Of a DNA stretch of 64,000 nucleotides, positions 57,232 through 64,000 are shown piece after piece. Source of the stretch: Cheiracanthium punctorium (Eukaryota; Arthropoda; Arachnida; Araneae; Cheiracanthiidae). The stretch covers positions 372,001 through 436,000 of the forward strand of contig JAWZYV010014429.1 of the NCBI GenBank assembly GCA_038373885.1, written 5' to 3'. The notes below the pieces were generated by a model, which saw only the letters and a program-made list of their open reading frames with translations, did not search any database and had not been told where the DNA came from. The position numbers and the translations under genes were made by a program. Within the stretch, counting starts at the first letter, position 1, and every line of letters begins with the position of its first letter.

Positions 57232-58080
57232 ATCTACTGTTTCAAAATGTTAAATCACATATTTTTTTCCACAAATTTTCAAAATTTTATGTTTGAGTAA
57301 AGAAGTTAGGCTCAAGAAAAAAATAGGGAAAATTTTTTAAATGTCTTTTGTACAGAACATTTCAAAGTTAGAGAAAATAAATGTGTAGGTGGCGTTTTCA
57401 AAATACAAATATTTAAATAGACAAAAAAATATCAAACCATAAATACAGGTGGAAGCAGCTTCATTTTGCTATTAACAGAACTTAAAATGCTGCTTTTTTA
57501 GAAGCTGCATAGAGTGCAATACATAACATGCATTTTTTAACTTTAAAGAGCATTTTATAGCTTGAATTTAATTAGTAACATTCTTTTATGAAATAGTATG
57601 AAATGAAATTAAACTTCCTGTGATAATACAAAAGAATATTTTCATAGTTCATCATAAAATGAACATTAACAATATGAATTAGAAATAAACTATTAGTTTT
57701 TTAAGATTTTAAGACTAAGTTATCAATAATTTACCATTAAAAAATTATTTTTTGTTAGACACACACATCATATCCCTTCAAAAAGTTACAGCATTCATTT
57801 ATAATTTAGACACCTAATAGAACACAAAAACAAAAATTTTTATACTTTGAGTTTGATTTATTAGTAGTAGTAAGGAGGATTTTCAAAATAGTTGTTTAAA
57901 GATTGATTATTAATAGAATTTATCTAAATTATAATATTACTTTTCCCATCAATTAGAAAAAATCTATAAGGGTTCCATAAAAATATTTCCTTCCAAAAAT
58001 TTTATTTGCTTCTTCAAGCAAGTTCTTGATGTAAATAGCTGTAAACACAAGTACATAACTTTGTAAAATATTCAGGATAA

Positions 58081-58146
58081 ACTAGTTTTATCAAGTATTT
58101 CATAATACTTGATAAAACTAGTATCAAGTATTATGAAATACTTGAT
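58081..58146. repeat. Double hairpin (18-bp and 10-bp arms)
   Basis: ACTAGTTTTATCAAGTAT pairs perfectly with its complement across 6 nt (58081-58122). A second palindrome, ATCAAGTATT-ATGA-AATACTTGAT, follows at once (58123-58146) and shares the ATCAAGTATT word with the first, so alternative foldings exist. Confidence 0.88.
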
Positions 58147-60990
58147 ATAAATACTTGATCTCATAACATGTTCTGTTTTGAATAAGTTATAACACATTAA
58201 TTAAGATTTCAATAGCATAATTTATTGCATATGATCCAAAAATTTTTAACAGAAACTGTTGCAGAATACCTTCTAAATTATTAAATATAATGACACAAAT
58301 GCAAAATAATCAATTCATAACTAAACCAAAACATGCCCCCCCCCAAAAAAAAAGTGTCCACTAGAATAGCCGCATATAGTTTGGAAAATGTTTGTTTTTC
58401 AGTTCTTATTTACATGAGATATAATTCAATTGTGATTTTTAATTAGCCTACTCTAATTCTTTCCTGAGGTAATTTGGGAAGACATTTTACACTAAAATAA
58501 TAACTTAGCCCATACTAATTTCTTATCGAGATAATCTGGGAAGACATACTAAAAAAATGACAACACTTATATTTCACTCACTTTTCATGCCCTGAAAAAA
58601 TTATGACCTATCAAAATAAATATTCACACAAACACCAAAACAACTTTTTTTAGATAGTATATTTGATAGGAAAAAAATAAATTATAAAATAACAATTTCA
58701 GATACCTTTCCCTCACAATCAATCTAATAATTCTAGGATAATTTAATACAGCTACCTCAAAAATTTAATTATCAGATGAGCAAATATTGCTTTCTATTTT
58801 TATATCAGCAAATAGGATAATTTATTTATCAGCGTTCATAAACAGATTGAAAGAAAAAAAAACTGCTCATGAAAAAATTCCAATTTCACTTAGATTTCAA
58901 AACGCAAGGTAATAAGAAAATAACTTGTTTTTATTCATTGTACTTTTGTTACATCATAACAGGTAAAACTTTCTCCTTTAGCCACAAGTAGATTAAAAAA
59001 AATTACATGATTTACTTAGATACTAATCTTTCAAAAAAAAAAAAAGTAAATCCATATTTCATTTTTCAAGCTTTCATATTACGTAAGTATTTTGGAATTG
59101 AAGAATTACATACACACATGCATATAAATAACAGATCTGTAAATTTAAAAACATCAAAGTATGTGAGTAAAATAGTTTGGCAGTGTATTTAAAAGCAAAA
59201 CTTGAGAACTTATACTTTATAACTTGACATGACTAGTGTTATAAAGAAGTCCAAACTATACTAAAATAAATATAATCAATAGCTCTGAATTTGTATATAC
59301 ACTTTTAATTACTTTTCACACACTGCCTTTTATACCCAGCAATTTATTTTTTACGTGATTAAAAACAACATTTAAAACCATCACATTTTTAAATTAACAA
59401 AAAAAAAGTGTAAATGGATTTTTAATTACTTTTTCATGGCTGCAGACTTATCATAATTCTTTTTAGAAAATTTGTCGAAACTTTGAAAAGTTTCGTATTT
59501 TAATGAAGAAATATTTATATTTTACGACTCCTTTAATTACATCTTATGCAAAGAAATTTTAAGGATGCCAATAAAGAATGCTTACATTATCGAAAATTCA
59601 TAACTGTGGGGCCACTACAAGTTTTAAACTTCTCATACTTTTAACAAATTTCATGAAATTGTTTCCAGACAGAATTCACAAAATCAAATGTCTAATGGGA
59701 GAAGCAGAACTTTCGTGCCATTTATGTAAGGCATTTTGTTTTGTTCGAGGCACCTTAATGTACCTGAAATAGTTAAAGATGTACAAAACAGCTGCACTAT
59801 TTGTGATATTAAATGTTCAATTAACAGAGTAGCAGCTCAGTTTTTTTTTTGTTTTTTTTTTTGAAAAGAGGGGATTAGATGTGGCAAACAATGCTTTTTA
59901 TTGTCTCACACTGTTCACATTCAAAGAATAAAAACAAAAATGAATCTCCAGGGTGGCTTGTCTCACTGTTTTGTATATGTACATTATATCCATTGAACTC
60001 TCATCAACATATTTGGCAAAAAATAGATCCCACACATTTTGGCAGCTTTCAGTTTCTCATCTTCGTTGTTTCCTCTCAGAGATATCTGGTCTAGAAATCA
60101 AAAGGAGGAGAAAAAAAAATTAAAAATATGCACATTTATTGCGATGCATGTTAATCAGTTTGATTTTTATTCTCAATTTCTAATCATGCCTTTTTTAAAA
60201 ATGCAATTCTACAATTACTAATATAACTAAATCATGATAAATATTTCAAATCGAGAGCAAAAGTTCAAAATTTTTGATAAGAAAATGAATTATGGTTAAA
60301 ACAAGGCTGTCCAACACATGACTCATGGGCCATAATCTGGCTTGCCTAAAGTTTGAACCCAGTTCAACAACTACTATTTGGATTTTTCTTTTAATGGCAG
60401 ACTTTTTAAAGGTTGCCATATTTTGCATTAGCTTTGCATTTGATTGTAAAACTAACAAATGAGGTAATAAATTGGTGTGAAAAGTTTGAATGACAAGCTC
60501 TATGACCCATTTCTAGTGAGTTTTCAAGACATATTTTATGAAACTAGCAGACACAGATTTATTTAGACCCTCCATAAAAATTTTTGATGACAGACCTACG
60601 TATTATACAGATATATTAACAAAATGCATTACAAGCACTCCCAGACAAGAATTTTTCTAAATAAAATTCATCTCTTCCCCAGACCTTAAAAAACACCTGT
60701 TGGGCTCATGACATACATGAAAAGTTTCCCCTTTGGTAAATTTTTCAACTACAGTGGACTCTGCTTAATGTGATCAGTTTGGGACACCGTGATTTTGATA
60801 ACAATAACCGATTGATAATAATAAACGATATGCAAAATTAGATAAATTTACTCCCCCCCTCACTCTAATTTACACGTACTAAATTTCAAAATAAAATGGA
60901 AATCTCACCTTATATTTATGTACTGTATATTATCCTTTAAAACACAAGAATTGTATAGATAATTAAAAAAAATTATCAATGGTTGTTTGT

Positions 60991-61569
60991 CTACAATTTT
61001 TTCTTTTGAAGGTTATTAATAAATTGATCGTATTCATAATGTTTTTTAAAGTCATCGGAGCGGTGCTGAACTCCACGTTTCAACACTTTTAATGCATGTC
61101 TCATTTCAATCGCATGCCAATTTTCCGCTGCTGGCTTATCGGCATCTTTTTGTTCGCCGTGAATTCTCTTGTAAACAATATTTTCGCGTGTCATCCATCG
61201 CTGAAACCAACCATTTGTTGCAACAAAATCTTTTTTTCCCATTTGAGCAGCTAAACTTTCTGCTTTTTGTGGCATAAGGGGTCCGTTGACTGGAGCATCC
61301 CGTTCTCGAACATTTTCAAACCAAAGTCTTAGAGCCTTTTCAACTTGCTCATCTTTACCAGCTCTATTACGTTTGCACTCCGTATTTTCATTTTGTTTAT
61401 CTCTTCTAGTAAGTTCATCACGATTTTTCAAAATTTTACACAATAAAGGGTGAGAAATGTTTAACTGCGCTGCAGCATTGAGCTGACTCATTTTTGGTAA
61501 TTTGTCATAACGATTTAAAATTTCGATCTTTTGTTTTAACGTTAAATCATTTCGCTTTCTGGCTTCCAT
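60991..61569 (-). CDS. Tigger/CENP-B-type DNA-binding protein without DDE domain
   Basis: 192 residues from MEARKRNDLTLKQKIEILNR (the first Met of the frame is 9 codons upstream; this one fits the family start). Residues about 6-55 are the psq-type HTH (NAAAQLNISHPLLCKILKNR); about 78-145 are the CENP-B-type HTH (EKALRLWFENVRERDAPVNG, DFVATNGWFQRWMTRENI, IHGE). After AAENWHAIEM the family normally continues into the DDE catalytic domain; here it jumps to a C-terminal tail (LKVLKRGVQHRSDDFKKHYE). The deletion is in frame and no stop interrupts the ORF. A binding-only protein could occupy TIRs, and act as a repressor of full-length relatives; that is inference. Expression is unknown. Confidence 0.85.
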   Translation of the reverse strand: MEARKRNDLTLKQKIEILNRYDKLPKMSQLNAAAQLNISHPLLCKILKNRDELTRRDKQNENTECKRNRAGKDEQVEKALRLWFENVRERDAPVNGPLMPQKAESLAAQMGKKDFVATNGWFQRWMTRENIVYKRIHGEQKDADKPAAENWHAIEMRHALKVLKRGVQHRSDDFKKHYEYDQFINNLQKKKL

Positions 61570-61746
61570 ATCGACAAGCTGCATGTAAGGGAGCAAGGCA
61601 TAAAATATGAATACACTCCTTCTGAGTTCCGATAACGTCCAGTTAACATGCGCTGAAGATTGAGGGGAACTCTAGGGGTAAACAATGTATTGAAGGAAAC
61701 GTTCTCAGGAAAAAGGTTCCCATTCCGTCTATCTATCATGTGAGGG

Positions 61747-61815
61747 GTGTGGTTTTATGGGTTACCGTTTGTCGGCTCATTCCGACTGGTCATAAGAAAA
61801 GCCATAAATTTTTCG
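61747..61815. repeat. Block shared between the Tigger element and 41885-41955
   Basis: GGTTACCGTTTGTCGGCTCA followed by TTCCGACTGGTCAT matches the block in the foldback MITE at 41837. GTCGG...CCGAC forms a 5-bp stem. It sits upstream of the Tigger ORF, so it may be a promoter or transposase-binding region. Confidence 0.5.
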
Positions 61816-62029
61816 ATTACAAAACGGGCCAGTTCCTTCTGAATACATTGTGAATATTCCTTTGCCAGTTAAAATGAGGTTCGAAAACTGATAACATTAA
61901 TCGATGTAATGATCACATAAAGCGATAATTTTAACATACAAATGAATAGAGAAAATCGGGACCAAGTGATTTCGATAACAATAAGCGATTGATAACATTA
62001 ACCACGATCACATTAAGCGGAGTCCACTG

Positions 62030-62608
62030 TATTAATAGCATTAAAGCAATAAGAATTTCTAAGGATTCAATTTCAATATAAAGATATTTATTTTCTGTAT
62101 CCTAGAGTTAAATTAAGGGTGTAGTTTGAAAAAATAAAATCTCTCTCATGGACATGGTACACAAATTACTATAAACTAATTAAGCCAGAGAATTAAAAAA
62201 ATTACGGATAATTCCTTATAATCTGCAATACTCAGGTTAATGGAAAAAACAGAATCCACGAATAAATAATGGATTCTGTAATAAATGAAAAAGAGTGCCT
62301 TTTATGAAACATTCATAAAAAAAGTTCGTAAACATGGAATTGCACAGCAAAAATTTTCATAGATTGGCAAGCTGTTCAAAATTTTATATTTCTAAGAATT
62401 TTTTCGAAAAGTTCAATGTATAGTATAGCCAAAAAAAAAAAAACATTCTAAAACTATTGAAGTGCTTGACAGAATTAGTTTATTTGCATTTATGTACCAT
62501 AATCCCATGACTTTTTCAAAATATACCATTAAATCTTAAAAATAAGTCATATGATAGATATATATGTAATGTATAAAAAGGTACTTTGGGTTTTACTAGT
62601 TTGGGTAT
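62030..62608. other. AT-rich stretch without recognisable features
   Basis: Nothing was recognised. Confidence 0.5.
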
Positions 62609-63041
62609 TGTTTAAGCGGGTACTTTCACTGTAAGTTTTGCTTTTCTGTCATACTTGCCACGCACACTCTGGAGCTATGTTTTATTTCTTTAGTTAATTT
62701 CCAGACAACAGGTCGTAGATTCCGAGTTCTTTCCTGTGTACACGTGTTCCCACGCCTTTGTAACCGCAGATTCAGGTCATGTTAATAAATGTATGTAATT
62801 CGATTAGAGATAAGAGAGAGGCGGAGTTATGTCTTAGCAAACCACGTGGTATGATAAGCGTAAATACACCTGCACCTCGAAAATCGAGAGACTTCTGTCA
62901 CTGGAACTGCTTAATTAATCCACGCAGATTTTCGTACCCGTCTCCCTTCCTCTCTTCTCACTCTATATTGAAACTTAAAGATAATGTTCAATAAACCGTT
63001 TTACCTGCCTTAACTCTGAAACTTTACTGGAATATCCGACA
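62609..63041 (+). mobile_element. Possible solo LTR
   Basis: TGTTTAAGCGGGTACTTTC opens and GGAATATCCGACA closes a 433-bp stretch that is GC-richer than its surroundings. AATAAA lies 50 nt before the end, as in many LTRs. No target duplication is visible and no internal retroelement sequence adjoins, so this is tentative. Confidence 0.25.
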
Positions 63042-64000
63042 CTTCATATATATTAGTGATTGAATATAAGTCATGAGTTAATGACGGATAAATATTAGGT
63101 ATTGAAACTAGGTTATTTACTATATTATGCTTGGGAATTTGTAACAGACTACACGAACTTGTTCAAGTCAGTAAATTGTCTTACTACAATGTAGATAAAG
63201 TGTGCATGTAAAACTAGTAATTCTATTCCACAGACGTTACTTAGCTCCTAGGTCCAGAAATACCATGTACTAGAATACCTCCTACAACCATAAACTCCTA
63301 CTCCATAGTCTTGGTGGCTAAAATAGAAATGGTAGATGGATGGTTTGAAGATTGTACAATGGTAATAATCCATGTGAGAAAATGTAAATGACGAACACAT
63401 AATTAAATAGCTAAAAGATGAAATAGCTGCGATGAATGCAAGTGTATTCATTAAGATTCCATCTAAAAACTTTTTCAAATATTAAAATGGCTTTACAGAG
63501 AATCAATAAATTTAAGATAACTCGGTGAATCTAATTGAGCTGCATTGCAACAGAGCAAGCTGGAGTTCTGTAAAAATACAACCTTTTAGAATCGAAGTCA
63601 AAGATCAAGTCTATCAAAAAATTTTATAAAAAAAAAAAAAATAAGGCCAGCTTTTTACAACATGGTGAGAGAACTGAAATTTCCTGAAAATTATACTTTG
63701 AACTGCAGAGAGAACAACTTTTTTGAGGCTATTTTTTTTCCACTGAAAAATTCTAGCAGACTTGAATTTTGTCACAGACTGCAATCATAACTAGATTTCT
63801 AAAGCATACCTGTGACATCAAAATGTCAATCTCGTTCATTAGATCTAATTTTCTTAATCAATCAGTTCACTTTTTTTACTCTCTGTTATCAAAAATGTTT
63901 TCTGGAGCTAAAATTAAGGAAATGGGTGGATTTTCAGATTTTCAATGTAGTCTATGGTTTTTTATTTCTATGCTTGTCTACATACATGTACAAAATTTAA
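63042..64000. other. AT-rich stretch at the window end
   Basis: No gene was recognised. An open frame running off the right edge (63812-64000) has no motif. Confidence 0.5.

Larger units (their letters stand above)
56067..60749. other. AT-rich intergenic stretch with two hairpins
   Basis: No coding exon was recognised in 4.7 kb. Hairpins lie at 57176-57231 and 58081-58146. AAGGCTGTCCAACACATGAC at 60304 resembles the end of a hAT-like repeat but has no partner. Confidence 0.5.
60752..62029 (-). mobile_element. pogo/Tigger-like transposon, internally deleted
   Basis: Starts CAGTGGACTCTGCTTAATGT and ends, inverted, CAGTGGACTCCGCTTAATGT. TA flanks both sides (60750-60751, 62030-62031). The subterminal word GATAACAATAA(C/G)CGATTGAT occurs near both ends in inverted arrangement. 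Length is 1278 bp, about half of a full Tigger. It carries one intact minus-strand ORF that joins the two ends of the transposase. Confidence 0.93.

Overview
This is AT-rich eukaryotic DNA, made almost entirely of intergenic sequence and transposable-element wreckage. No operons, ribosome binding sites or long bacterial-style genes are visible. The mix of Tc1, mariner, pogo/Tigger, piggyBac-like, hAT-like, Helitron, Penelope-like and tRNA-derived elements, together with AT content and microsatellites, fits an arthropod. An arachnid is my impression only, not a demonstration. I see no complete host gene. The best host-exon candidate is a 276-bp minus-strand segment at 43407-43682.

Layout. 1-6.5 kb: an eroded Tc1/mariner MITE, a 100-bp foldback MITE, a mariner carcass (minus strand) split by a 163-bp hAT-type MITE with a perfect 8-bp target duplication, and a complete-ended Tc1 element (4214-5433) with a broken transposase. 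6.2-7.6 kb: a hairpin element with a 34-nt one-sided tail, then a cluster of MITE remnants. 9-11.6 kb: a GC-richer coding-like retroelement 3' segment interrupted by a CGGGGCC-ended transposon (copy A) and a piggyBac-like MITE. 11.6-21 kb: sparse AT-rich DNA with a second hairpin element at 17826-18094. 21.4-24.8 kb: a minus-strand Helitron remnant holding a tandem array, a helicase fragment and three nested MITEs. 27.2-28.8 kb: Tc1 family copy 1. 30.6-33.4 kb: a dispersed repeat split by a CCCAGAC-ended element. 36.6-39.2 kb: CGGGGCC transposon copy B with a THAP-like zinc-finger start. 39-44.7 kb: piggyBac-like MITEs, pogo and hAT ends, a SINE. 44.9-51.9 kb: Tc1 family copy 2, swollen from about 1.6 kb to 7.1 kb by four nested insertions whose empty sites can be read from copy 1. 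55.5-56.1 kb: a compound of three tRNA-like units between 13-bp direct repeats. 60.8-62.0 kb: a pogo/Tigger element with perfect TA flanks and an intact 192-aa ORF that keeps the DNA-binding domain but lacks the catalytic domain.

How the parts relate. The elements do not form a pathway; they form a stratigraphy. The nesting gives relative ages: the Tc1 family is older than the DD41D mariner, the 803-bp MITE, the hAT MITE and the 2.6-kb insert; the mariner at 2.5-3.6 kb is older than its hAT MITE; the Helitron is older than its TTAA MITE and its 6-bp-TSD MITE. The most noteworthy items are the hairpin retroelements with 33-34-nt tails, 13-14-bp duplications and hammerhead-like cores, the 7-bp-TSD THAP-associated transposon family, and the catalytic-domain-less Tigger ORF.
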